From NCBI GenBank assembly GCA_006384855.1, contig VCJN01001848.1, positions 40,964 to 104,963 of the forward strand: a stretch of 64,000 nucleotides of DNA, in the 5' to 3' direction. Shown piece by piece: positions 34,633 to 44,699 of this stretch (the first letter of the stretch is position 1; every line of letters begins with the position of its first letter). This DNA comes from Tetraselmis striata (Eukaryota; Chlorophyta; Chlorodendrophyceae; Chlorodendrales; Chlorodendraceae). The notes beneath the pieces were generated by a model that worked only from the letters and a program-made list of their open reading frames with translations, searched no databases and was not told the DNA's origin. The translations under genes were made by a program, and so were the position numbers.

Positions 34633-35798
34633 ATGGCTACACCAGGAGAGACACCACCTGAGGACAGCGGAAGCTTTCCGGTAGCGGCCACTGCCGGCGA
34701 AGCACAGCCGATTCCGCTCGAAGGAGGTCAAGAGGGCACGCAACCGACTCTCGCAGACATGATGAGCATGCTTCAACGACTAGCCGACCGAGTCGAGACT
34801 ATGTCGACGGAGCAAGCGAAGATGCAAGATGTAGCGCAAGCTACAACGGCGGCAACGGCGGAGATTCGCCGCTTGGACGAGTACGTGCGACAAGGCTTCA
34901 GTCATTTCGACGACCGAGTGAACCGGAGCCGAGTTGTAGAGCAGCAGATGCGAGACCAGCTTCGTTCTGCCCGGACCAGCGACATGCCTGTGCTCATGCC
35001 GAGCGATGTGAAACCAGCGAAGATCGAGAAGCTATCGACTACGAATATCGACGAGCTACGGAACTGGTTTCGTCATGCACGGGGTTACCTGAAATATCAC
35101 AACGTAAACCCGGAGGAACCTCGTAGCGTGTACTGGGCATCTGGCTATTTTCACGGACCCGTATCCAAGTGGTGGTACGCGCAAGTGGCGAGTACGCACG
35201 ACGAAATTGGCGGCGGTTTTACCGGTATTACGTTACGCACATGGAGGCGGCACTAATCACCGAATTCTGTGGACGTACACCGGCGAAGCAAGCTCGTATC
35301 AATCTGGATCGTGCGACACAGCGGACTACAGTACAGAAGTACGCGAATTATTTCCGCGAGCAACTACTGGAGTTACCCCATCGTCACGAGGAAGATAATG
35401 TACATGACTTCCAGCGCGGACTGAAACCCCATATTCGAAAGGAAGTTGCCCTGAAAAACCCTAAGACCCTGGCAGAAGCTGTACAGGCAGCCCTGGCTGT
35501 TGAAGCTGCGGAGCGGGAGACAGATGTGCACCGCGAGATCCGTCGCGAGCGCCTAAACATCATGGACGACGATGGCGACGACGACGAGCAGTACTACAGC
35601 AGTGCTGAGGGTGAAGCTACAGAACAAGAAGACGACCTGTTGATGGCGCGGCGATTGACCGAGGAGGAGTTTGAGAGATTTAAGAAGGAGGGACGCTGCT
35701 TTATCTGCAGGGCGAAAGGTCATGTTGCGTCCGCGTGCCCGAGCAAGAAGAAGAAGATTTCTGAATATCGACCCAGAAAGACCCGGCCGGGAAACTAA
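34633..35798 (+). pseudogene. gag polyprotein of the gypsy element, frameshifted
   Basis: Gag forms the virus-like particle and packages element RNA. The frame from 34633 (MATPGETPPED) runs through a coiled-coil-like stretch and RNWFRHARGYLKYH, but stops at 35256. Gag-like sequence continues one frame back from about 35210 (THMEAALITEF, YANYFREQLLELPHRHEED) to the stop at 35798. It ends with a CCHC zinc knuckle, CFICRAKGHVASAC. The break near 35210-35240 is either an inactivating indel, a sequencing error or, less likely, a second recoding site. The terminal codons form part of a slippery heptamer. Confidence 0.85.
35789..35795 (+). promoter_or_regulatory. Candidate -1 ribosomal frameshift site (GGGAAAC)
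   Basis: The heptamer is read G GGA AAC in the gag frame, immediately before the gag stop TAA (35796-35798). A -1 slip gives GGG AAA C, which enters the pol frame. That frame is open from about 35763 through 40381. A GC-rich self-complementary sequence (gccgcgcgcggc, about 35811-35822) lies about 15 bases downstream and could act as the stimulator. GGGAAAC is an established slippery heptamer in retroviral recoding. Confidence 0.6.
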
Positions 35799-35938
35799 GA
35801 CGTGAGTCGGCCGCGCGCGGCGCGCGACAGGGTGAAGGACTGTCCCCTAAAACGGCTCGCGAGACTACAGAAGTACAGCCCTCGTATCCTCGAACGACAC
35901 TGAGGCCTGATTTCCTCCACAAGGATTTCAGCGACTGG

Positions 35939-38900
35939 ATGGTACATCGCGAATTATTTCACGAGTACACGAAGAAATACGGACCCTGCGACCTGGACGG
36001 AGCTTGCGATAATGACGGCCTGAATTCTCAAGTTTCTGGTAGTTTTTGCTGTCCGACGCGCCCATTTCAGGAACAGGATCTCGGAGAATATCGGCGTATT
36101 TGGCTAAATGCCCCGTATGACCGAATTGAAGAATTTTTGGGCCACTACCTTCGACAGAAGTTATTGCATCCGCATCTACGAGCAATTATTGTGGTCCCAA
36201 AATGGTCGCGTAAGCCGTGGTTTCGACTACTTAGAAATTTTCGTCTGGTGGATGAGTTGCCAGCGGAGACTTCTGTGTTTACGTGTCCAACGAACGATGG
36301 CATAGAAGGTGCGAGACAAGATGTTGGCCCCACTCGATGGGCGACACAGATCTACGCTGACGATGGCGCCGGCGTACGGTTTCTACCGCAGCACCTGAGA
36401 ACCCCACCGAAGCCTGAGTGGACGCACTCGAAGGTTCTAGTAACCGATGGAAGACGAGTGCTTCTGACTGTAGAAGACAGCGGACTGATTTGGTTTCCAG
36501 AAGGCAAGCGCGGCGACACGGACGCGACGCCGGAGACAACAGCAGTACGACGATTACTCGAGCAAACTGGGTACCGGGTACAGGAGAGCAATCTACGGTA
36601 CCTCGGCACTCAGCGGACGGGAGACAACCAGTGTCCTGTATACCTGTATCGCGCTCGTCGTAATACTGTACCTGCGAAGACCCCTTTGAACCGTGCACTA
36701 TGGACAACCTGGAAGAAATTATTGGAGGCACGAAGTACGGGTTATCTGGAGACGGAGACAGTACGCTACCCACTACGGTACGAAAGCTTCGGCAAACAAA
36801 TTGATGAATATGTCAACCGTAACGTCCGACTACCTGGCGAAGACTCCACATCGCGTTTGTGCAACGTATCTTCACCGAGTGGTACCCGACTGCTGACTAT
36901 TACTGGCGAATTGCGAGGACGACACTGTAAAATACTGGTGGACTCTGGTGCAACCGAAAATTTTGCGAGTACCGAATGGGTGCAATTGCATCAGTGCCCT
37001 ACAGTATCCGGAGGAAAACACCGTATAAAACTGGCGAATGGCAGTATGAGTACCAGTACCAAACGGCTGAGGAGCGAAGTACTTACCGTAGGAGCTTTCG
37101 ACTATAAATTGGACGCTATAGTTACAGACCTGGAGAAATTCGACATTATTCTCGGACAACCTTGGCTGGAAACAGTTAACCCTGACATTGACTGGACTGC
37201 TAAAATTATCAAACACCGGAAGACTGGACAACACATTGCTACAGCGGAACAGTATACAGTACCTACGACGGTTTACCACCTGGACGCGGCTAAGATGGCG
37301 AAGGAGCTGAGGAAGAGTCGCGGCGAGGAACTGTTTGCTGTTGCGGTACGCGAGGTGTTCGATGCGGTAGCTGAGCTGCGCACGGACCAGTCGACCGAGT
37401 GGACCGAGGAGCTCAAGGAGTCCCTTATGGAGTTTGCAGACATCATCGCGGAGCCTACTGACCTGCCACCGGAGCGCGAGTTCGACTTTGAGATCAACCT
37501 GGAAAGTGATGAACCCCCCAAGGAACGAACGTACCGTATGTCACCAGCGGAGTTGCAAGAGGTACGGTCACAACTGGAGGAATTGTTGGCAAAAGGGTGG
37601 ATTCGTCCGTCCAAGTCAAACTACGGCGCCCCAATTTTATTTGTGCGTAAGGAAGACGGCACTCTGCGTATGTGTGTGGACTACCGTAAATTGAATGACC
37701 TTACGAAGAAAGACCGGACCCCGCTTCCTCGTATCGACGAATTATTGGACTCATTGCATGGTGCGACTATTTTCAGTACTCTGGACATGTATAAAGGCTA
37801 CCATCAAGTACGAATTAAACCGGAAGACATCCACAAAACAGCGTTCCGGACACACTATGGACTCTACGAGTACTGTGTGTTACCTTTCGGCTTGACAAAC
37901 GCCCCAGCTGGATTCCAGACTATGATGAACCGTGTTTTGAGCCCATATCTCGGCAAATTCTGCGTGGTATACCTGGACGACGTGCTGATCTACAGCAAGA
38001 CAGCTGAAGAGCATCTCGAGCACATCAGATTGGTGCTACGGGAGCTGCAACGACACCACTTGCATATCAAGCTGTCGAAGTGTTCGTTCGGCCGTACTAG
38101 CGTGGAGTTTTTGGGCCATATCGTCGAGGCAGGACAGATCAAGATGGACCCCCGGAAGGTGGAAGCAGTTCAACAGTGGCCCGTGCCGAAGACAGTAAAG
38201 GACGTACGAGGTTTTCTCGGCCTTGCTGGCTATTACCGCAAGTTCATCCATAACTTCGCGGCTATTGCGGCGCCACTACATGACCTGACGAAGAATCAAC
38301 CGGAGTTTGTGTGGACGCCTCGTGCTGATGCAGCGTTTCGTGCATTAAAGGACGCAATGGTACGAGCACCTGTACTGAGTATACCGGACACATCTGCGGA
38401 CGCCCGTTACACATTGTATACATATGCTTCTGGATTTGCAGTGGGAGCTGTGCTGCTGCAAGATCAAGGCTCAGGACTTCGACCTGTCGCGTACCATGCA
38501 CGCAAGATGAACAAACACGAAGTTCACTACCCGGTACATGAGCAAGAGCTGTTAGCGGTTCGTGATGCACTCATCAAGTTCCGGTGCTACCTTGATGGAG
38601 CGGCGGGCTTTACGGTCATCACCGACCATGACACACTACGGCACTTCTTTCGCCAACGCGATTTGTCGACGCGGCAAGTACGATGGCTGCAAGTGTTTGC
38701 GCCTTACCAACGACATATGGACATCGTCTACAAGCGAGGAGCTGCCAATCATGCGGACGCCCTCTCTCGGCGACCCGACTTGAAGGATGTGCTACAGAAG
38801 CTAGATCTGCTGAACAACTGGTCAGAAGACGAGGCTGACTGCGAAATAAATTCAGTTTTATTTGCTATGGAGTCGCGACTACAGGCGGACAACAAGTTTT

Positions 38901-40381
38901 ACGACGAAATCAAGACCGCATATGACTCCGACGAGTACCTGAAATCGCGGAAGGCTTTACCATCCTGGCTAGTACGTCACAGTAATGGTCTACTGTACGC
39001 CTACGGCTCACGACTTTACGTACCAAATGTGGCGGACCTGCGACAACGAGCACTGTACGAACTACATGACGCGCCTACTGCTGGACACCCAGGAGGACGA
39101 CGACTACTGGCGCGTACTGTGGAACTGTACTGGTGGCCCCGTATGAAACAGACTGTCACTAACTACGTGCGACGCTGCCCTACCTGTCAACGTACTAAGG
39201 CGGCCCGGCATAAGCCATACGGCTTACTTCAGCCCCATGACGTACCGTCACGACCATTTGAGGTAATATCCCTGGATTTAATCACAGATCTTCCGGAGTG
39301 CCAGGGGTATGACTCAGTAGTGATTTTCGTATGTCTACTGTCAAAGCGAGTAATTGTTGAGCCAACTACGAAGACAGTTACTGCTGAAGGCCTGGCGGAG
39401 ATTATGCATCGCTCAGTTTTTCGTCATTTCGGCCTGCCGGCTAAACTCATCTCTGACCGAGACCCCAGATTTATGTCGGAATTCTGGCAAAATATGTTCA
39501 AGACCATGGGTACTAAGCTGAACATCTCTACAGCTTTTCATCCAGCAACCGATGGCCAGACGGAACGGACTAACCAAACTTGGGAGCAAGTGCTACGCTG
39601 CTACGTGCACCCCCTGCACGATGATTGGGTCAACCACCTCACCAACGTGGAGTTTGCGATCAACGCTGCTGAGTCGACTTCGACTACTATGTCCCCTTTC
39701 AAGGCGACTTTGGGATTCGAGCCGACTACACCTACTACTCAACTCGCAACCGAGCCAACTCGAGCTCTTCCGGAACACGTCAAGTATGTACAGGAGCTTC
39801 ATCGCTTCGCGCATGATTGCGTACTGGAGGCTCAAACTCGTATGCAGACTGCAGCTAATCGTAAACGACTACCCGTACCATTCAAGACCGGCGACAGAGT
39901 TAAGCTGAAAGCGTCTCATCTGAAGTTTATTCAGCAACCCTGTGCTAAGCTACGCGATCGCTACGTGGGCCCCTTCGTCATTACAGAGCAGATCTCGCCA
40001 GTTGCTTTCCGATTGCAACTACCTGCGGGCGTACGAGTCCACGACGTGGTGCACGCGAGTATGCTGGAAAAGTGGTATGACGACTCTGACCAACCGGCGA
40101 AGTCTGAACGAGTACCGATTGTCCATGACGCAAACCGATTCCATGTTCAGGACATACTCGATGTTGCCTTCAACAACAATGGCACTGGACTACTGTTTCG
40201 AGTGCGATGGGCGTTCCCGTACAACGTACCAAGCGAGGACACCTGGGAGCCCCTACGCGGAGTCAAGCACCTGGACATTTTCCGGTCGTTCTTACTGTCT
40301 AAACCATACCGACAGTTTACTGAGAGCCCAGACTTCATTCGGTTCCGGAATCGCTACCCAAGCAGGGTACCTTCCGCCTGA
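35939..40381 (+). CDS. Pol polyprotein with N-terminal Dam-like and Nudix-like modules
   Basis: 1,480 aa from the first Met; translation probably enters upstream by frameshift. Approximate domains: Dam-like methyltransferase fold 1-120 with N57-A-P-Y60 in place of NPPY; Nudix-like 163-240 with box region 188-212; aspartic protease DSGA at 335; reverse transcriptase 531-760 with YLDD 678-681; RNase H about 823-930; integrase HHCC then D1113, D1173, E1209 (D-35-E); GPF motif; chromodomain about 1400-1455 (SEDTWEPL). The protease, RT and integrase catalytic residues are intact. The first RNase H Asp is Tyr829 (TYAS instead of TDAS). In the Nudix box most catalytic Glu are replaced (RRLLEQ for RExxEE). 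The chromodomain implies targeting to modified chromatin. Confidence 0.9.
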   Translation: MVHRELFHEYTKKYGPCDLDGACDNDGLNSQVSGSFCCPTRPFQEQDLGEYRRIWLNAPYDRIEEFLGHYLRQKLLHPHLRAIIVVPKWSRKPWFRLLRNFRLVDELPAETSVFTCPTNDGIEGARQDVGPTRWATQIYADDGAGVRFLPQHLRTPPKPEWTHSKVLVTDGRRVLLTVEDSGLIWFPEGKRGDTDATPETTAVRRLLEQTGYRVQESNLRYLGTQRTGDNQCPVYLYRARRNTVPAKTPLNRALWTTWKKLLEARSTGYLETETVRYPLRYESFGKQIDEYVNRNVRLPGEDSTSRLCNVSSPSGTRLLTITGELRGRHCKILVDSGATENFASTEWVQLHQCPTVSGGKHRIKLANGSMSTSTKRLRSEVLTVGAFDYKLDAIVTDLEKFDIILGQPWLETVNPDIDWTAKIIKHRKTGQHIATAEQYTVPTTVYHLDAAKMAKELRKSRGEELFAVAVREVFDAVAELRTDQSTEWTEELKESLMEFADIIAEPTDLPPEREFDFEINLESDEPPKERTYRMSPAELQEVRSQLEELLAKGWIRPSKSNYGAPILFVRKEDGTLRMCVDYRKLNDLTKKDRTPLPRIDELLDSLHGATIFSTLDMYKGYHQVRIKPEDIHKTAFRTHYGLYEYCVLPFGLTNAPAGFQTMMNRVLSPYLGKFCVVYLDDVLIYSKTAEEHLEHIRLVLRELQRHHLHIKLSKCSFGRTSVEFLGHIVEAGQIKMDPRKVEAVQQWPVPKTVKDVRGFLGLAGYYRKFIHNFAAIAAPLHDLTKNQPEFVWTPRADAAFRALKDAMVRAPVLSIPDTSADARYTLYTYASGFAVGAVLLQDQGSGLRPVAYHARKMNKHEVHYPVHEQELLAVRDALIKFRCYLDGAAGFTVITDHDTLRHFFRQRDLSTRQVRWLQVFAPYQRHMDIVYKRGAANHADALSRRPDLKDVLQKLDLLNNWSEDEADCEINSVLFAMESRLQADNKFYDEIKTAYDSDEYLKSRKALPSWLVRHSNGLLYAYGSRLYVPNVADLRQRALYELHDAPTAGHPGGRRLLARTVELYWWPRMKQTVTNYVRRCPTCQRTKAARHKPYGLLQPHDVPSRPFEVISLDLITDLPECQGYDSVVIFVCLLSKRVIVEPTTKTVTAEGLAEIMHRSVFRHFGLPAKLISDRDPRFMSEFWQNMFKTMGTKLNISTAFHPATDGQTERTNQTWEQVLRCYVHPLHDDWVNHLTNVEFAINAAESTSTTMSPFKATLGFEPTTPTTQLATEPTRALPEHVKYVQELHRFAHDCVLEAQTRMQTAANRKRLPVPFKTGDRVKLKASHLKFIQQPCAKLRDRYVGPFVITEQISPVAFRLQLPAGVRVHDVVHASMLEKWYDDSDQPAKSERVPIVHDANRFHVQDILDVAFNNNGTGLLFRVRWAFPYNVPSEDTWEPLRGVKHLDIFRSFLLSKPYRQFTESPDFIRFRNRYPSRVPSA

Positions 40382-40453
40382 ACTTCAAAATCAAGACCAA
40401 GACTGTAGTTTCCTGTAGTTCTGTGACACCTGCACAGCGAGGACGCTTGTGCT

Positions 40454-40467
40454 TAAGGGGGAGAGAG
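40454..40467 (+). other. Polypurine tract
   Basis: aagggggagagag directly before the 3' LTR, the priming site for plus-strand DNA synthesis. Confidence 0.8.
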
Positions 40468-40877
40468 TGTTATACTCCATTTCCCTATAGCCATAATGTT
40501 CTGCTATACTAGCAGGTATACCCCGCAAAGGTAGTACGACTACGCATCCGCGGAGTCGCTGTACATATTAGTATTGCGGGCGTAAATATTAGTAGTATAA
40601 GGCCGAAGACTGTTCTGGAATTCTCTAGAGTTCTCTGACTCAAGCCTTACGTGGCTAACACAGCACGGGTATCCCATGACACCCGGCTAACATAGCACAG
40701 GTATGACTATGACCTCGGCGGGTATAAATACCGCCTCGGACAAGTCTACTAGGAAGAATTCAGAGACAGAACCATAACCCAGGAACCCCTGTAACCAGAA
40801 GAGATTGGCCATACTTTCTAAATCCTTCCGCTGCATCCTAAAGGGCCTAAAGAACAGGCTTAAGCTAGAGCCTAACA
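40468..40877 (+). repeat. 3' LTR (410 bp)
   Basis: Near-identical to the 5' LTR. It lacks one C near the start of the LTR and a TATA tetranucleotide near position 300. Confidence 0.96.
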
Positions 40878-40882
40878 GAAGT

Positions 40883-43800
40883 TGCCCACAGCAAGCAACA
40901 CCGCGAAAATGTAGACCACCGTCACAGCGGATTTTCCGAGGCGGCCGCGGTCTTCAACCACAGAAGGGCAGTACCGGTGATCATCATGCACTAGGGCAAA
41001 AGACGCCCGGTCCGCCGCCAGCTTGTTGTGCTCCGCCTCGATCGCTGCGATCCCCCGGGTGCCCCAGCGGGGGTCGTTGCCCCAAGTGGGGTCGTGGAGG
41101 ACACGCACGTGAAATCGATCATGTAATCGCTTGCCGCCCTTCCCTCCCCCCTCCCACCCTGCCCATGTCAAATGTAACGGCCGCGAGCGGTCCGCTAGGC
41201 GCAGCCCACTCGTCTCAAGGGTCAAGTCGCCGACTCCCGAGCGGACCCAGTCAAGCACCGCCCCGCCCGGCTTCAATCGCCACGGAAGCCCACTGATGTT
41301 TCAAAGCGGTCGTAGGCATGCGGTGCTTGTAGTTCGCGGCGGGGCAGATGGGCAGATGATCCACGACGCAATCCGTAGCGTTCCGGTTCGAGCCATCCGT
41401 AGAGCGAAGCTATAAGGGGGCAATACCACACGTGGAGCCATGGCATGTGACAATCGCGGAACCCGCGCGCGGGCGAAGGCCCAGCACCCGCGCAGCGGCG
41501 GCGAATAAGCAACATGGGGAAAACGCATGTAGTAACGGTATTAGCATTACTCGTACCACCGATAGGAAGCAGTTGATGGGCAGCATAGGCGGCCTCCCCA
41601 ATACCAACTCGTGAAGGAGTGGCCGTAAAAGGAGATGTTGTGACGTGCAGTCCTCCGCTAGTGCTCGTCGTACCCGTACGGGCCGTAGTACCTGCTGTTG
41701 GATCCGGTGCAGCGGTGGTCGTAGCATTACCGACTGTAAGTAACTCGAAGATCTCGCGGGCGTGCCCGCACATCTTCCTGCGGTAGCGTGGTGAGGGCCC
41801 GTTCAGTTTCGTACACGCGGCGCGTCTCGCGCGCCCATACATGGCGAAGCACTCGTAGCCACGGACGACACCTCGGCGCTGACCGCCTCGTACAAGGGGC
41901 CGAGGGCGGGGTTGTACTCCCGTACCAGCTTTGGCAGGACAACCGATTGCGCGGACTAAAACGCCACAGGAGCCTCAAACTGCAGCAAGGCCATATTCAA
42001 ACCGCCAAAATCCGCAGGCATACTCATCTAGACGATCGCAGCCTCCATGCGCGGTGTAGACTGGTCGCAAGCGTCCAGACCAAGCAACGACAATGCAGCC
42101 GAAATGTTGGCGGCGTCCATGGCCTCGCTCCAAGCAAGGGTCCAGCTCCGCCGGCGGCGTCATGCGATTGAGGAAGCCGGTCTGCGCGCCGCGCGTACGG
42201 CTAGCAGCCGCATGACCCCATGGTGGCGGCCGTACCCCGACGTGCCAAAGGAGGCGATGCGCTCCAACAGTGCGCGGCGTGGGCCTCCCGGCGCCGCCCC
42301 AACGCACCGGTCATCCACCCGGGGTAATGGCTAATAGGAGCACCCATGTACACGGCACCATCTTGGAGAGTGTCATCGGCCGGGGTACGAAACCTTCCCG
42401 AGGCCAACTTCGCCCGTATTGCCCGCAACTCGGCCTCGCTGTCACCGGGGTGACGGACGCACCTCGTCTTCCTGTCACGTACCACCAGCCCGACTTTGAA
42501 ACGCTCCGTACAATACTCGTCGAAAACGCACGGAACGTGAGCCGAGGCAGTGGCCGCGCCGCAATCATCCACGAAACTCTGAAAGAAAATATCAAGGGCG
42601 GTACGAGCAACAACCGCTTGCACCGGGCCGCGATAGCGAGGCAACAATATAGCGGGGCTAGTGCATCACGCATGCGCACACCCGCCGTACAAGGTTGCAT
42701 GGTGGCGCGCAAAATACCAATGATAAAGATCATCATCCGGCGCGTAGTACAGTAGTGCATGTCGCTAGGGTGGTCGTACAACATCCGGAAAAAAGGAATC
42801 AGGCCATGCGGACGCGGGTGCTAAAGCAACCCGTAAAGTATCGCACCCCGGGATACCTCATTGAAGGCATTCCGAATACGCAGGAGTAGTCGCTAGTAGC
42901 CCTTTCCCGCCAACACCACGCCCGCCGAAGAGTTGCAGCGGCACCCGCATGCTCAGATACGCCGTCTCACAGCCAGCTCCCGACTGAAAGCTGCGTTGCA
43001 CCGGGCCCATGGCCTCACGCGAATCCGCATCCACCTGCACCACAGCGTGGGCGGAGTCCAGGCGCACACGCACGGAGCCGACGCCTAGCGGGAGTAATCG
43101 CAGCGGCTCGTTGGTCTTCGCCCGCTCCTCTCGCGCGGCGGGGTCGTCCTTGTGGAGCGAACAAACGGCGCCACTCGCCAAGAAAGCCGCAGTGCGCGAG
43201 TGGCACCGCCCCGCCAGACAGCGGTTCACCCACAGGCGCCACGAAGGTACGTTTAGGTTCTTGATGTGCTCCCAACGCCACCAGTCCACATGCCCCGCAG
43301 ACAAACGGGGAGCACGGCGTAGAACCCGCCGCTGGTCCTCCCCCACCGCCGAACCTCATCCGGATTGCCACCCCACGACGGCGGCGCCCGCCGCAAGTCC
43401 GGCGGTTCCTTGGGGGGGGGAGTACTCCGGGTCGGTGGGAGCAGGAGGCGGGTGCATGGCTCCCAGGGCAGGGAGCGCCGCAGCGGCGTCGGACACCATA
43501 CCGAGGTCGGCGGTGTCCAGCGCCTAGCGAGCGCGCCGCGACTCATGTACATCGGCGAGTCTCGCCGCCCGGCAGTGAGCATCTACCACCGCCGGCGGCA
43601 CCCCATCCGCCGCAGCATCAGCGCCCCCCTCCGCAGCCTCTGCAGAAGCCGCCCGCACCCTCGCAGACCGCCGGCGCTTCCGCCGGCGGGCACTCCGCGA
43701 CGTGCCCGCCGGCAGCTCCCCCGCCTCCATTTGATAATTGTGTAAGTCGCTGCCATCCCTCGACTCGCGGCACAATTGCTGCATCCCGCACACCGAGAAG

Positions 43801-44634
43801 CTCGCGCGCATATCATTTCCCGCCTCCCGCAGGCGCACTCGCCGCTACGCCATTTTCCGCACAATTGCGGGGCTTCTGGATAAGTAGGGTCGCAGTAGCA
43901 TCCCCGCAAACACGCAGACCGCGACTTCGGCCCCGTACGACCGGTCGTCGGTAGGAGGGAAGCGGTCAGCAAAGGCAAGCGTACGGTCTAGCAGGGGGAG
44001 AGAGGACGGACCGAGCGGCGTGACAGACGCCGCCGGCATCCGTACCCCGCAGCGGCGTACGGGGAAACATGCGGTAGACGTCGCGGTTAGCGCACCACCG
44101 AGCGGTGGCCGCGAGGGCGGCATCGTGGGCGGTTGAGGCAGCAGCCGGCGCGTGCTGTCGCCGGAGCGCCCGCACGCCAGCTGCCGAAGCGGGGAGAGCC
44201 ACACCGGGGGGCGGAGCCGTGGGAGGGGGGGCTGCATAACTCACAGGTGGCGGCACTGGCCGCCGCCCGCGCGCCATGGAACACGTTGTGGCCCGAGCGC
44301 AGGAAGCCGGCTCGGGGGGCGCATAGCACATACACAGAGGGATCGAAACGTTGGCGAGGTGCATGGCAGCTATTGCCGGGACGTCGGACTCCATCCCGTG
44401 GTTCGCGTGCTTGCACAAGAGGACCGGGCCGCTGGTAGGTGCGTCCGCGGCCGTTATCGCAATCTCGGAACTGCCAGTCAACGCAGCTGCCGGGTGTCGA
44501 CGACTGCACCCGCGCCATCGCAGCGGTATATTCATCGAGGAAAGGGTTGGACTGAGCCAAACTTGCCGAAGGCGCCTCAGCGGTGGCGCTCGCGGCCTCC
44601 TTATGGGTGTCACGGACGCCCGCTGCCTTGACAT
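40883..44634 (-). pseudogene. Decayed reverse-transcriptase gene of a non-LTR-type retroelement
   Basis: Read on the minus strand, fragments in shifting frames follow the expected RT order: HVDWWRWEHIKNLNVPSW (fingers), EPLRLLPLGVGSVRVRL, SFQSGAGCETAYL, then GAVYMGAPISHYP (thumb-proximal LGAPI-like). Then come RTRGAQTGFLNRMTPPAELD and further tail sequence to about 40883. These motifs recall RTs of algal non-LTR retroelements. At least four frame changes are required, so it is dead. The N-terminal part (43.4-44.6 kb) is Arg/Pro-rich and unassigned. The young gypsy element is inserted at its 3' end. Confidence 0.55.
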
Positions 44635-44699
44635 CTACACACTGTCACCATAATTTTGAATTAACTATGTACAGTTGAAAGTGACATTCACAGCAACAA

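Larger units (their letters stand above)
34179..40877 (+). mobile_element. Full-length Ty3/gypsy chromovirus LTR retrotransposon
   Basis: A 6,699-bp element with LTRs of 415 and 410 bp begins TGTTA and ends TAACA. The 5-bp target duplication GAAGT is at 34174-34178 and 40878-40882. By eye the LTRs differ only by one C and one 4-bp TATA indel, so insertion is recent. Order: LTR, primer-binding site, gag, pol (Dam-like, Nudix-like, protease, RT, RNase H, integrase, chromodomain), polypurine tract, LTR. It is inserted in a decayed region of retrotransposon sequence whose flanks join cleanly (ccagggaagttgcccac). Confidence 0.96.

Noticed and set aside
36279..36773. Minus-strand ORFs within gypsy pol
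   Set aside because: They overlap the intact 1,480-aa Pol on the other strand and have no motifs.
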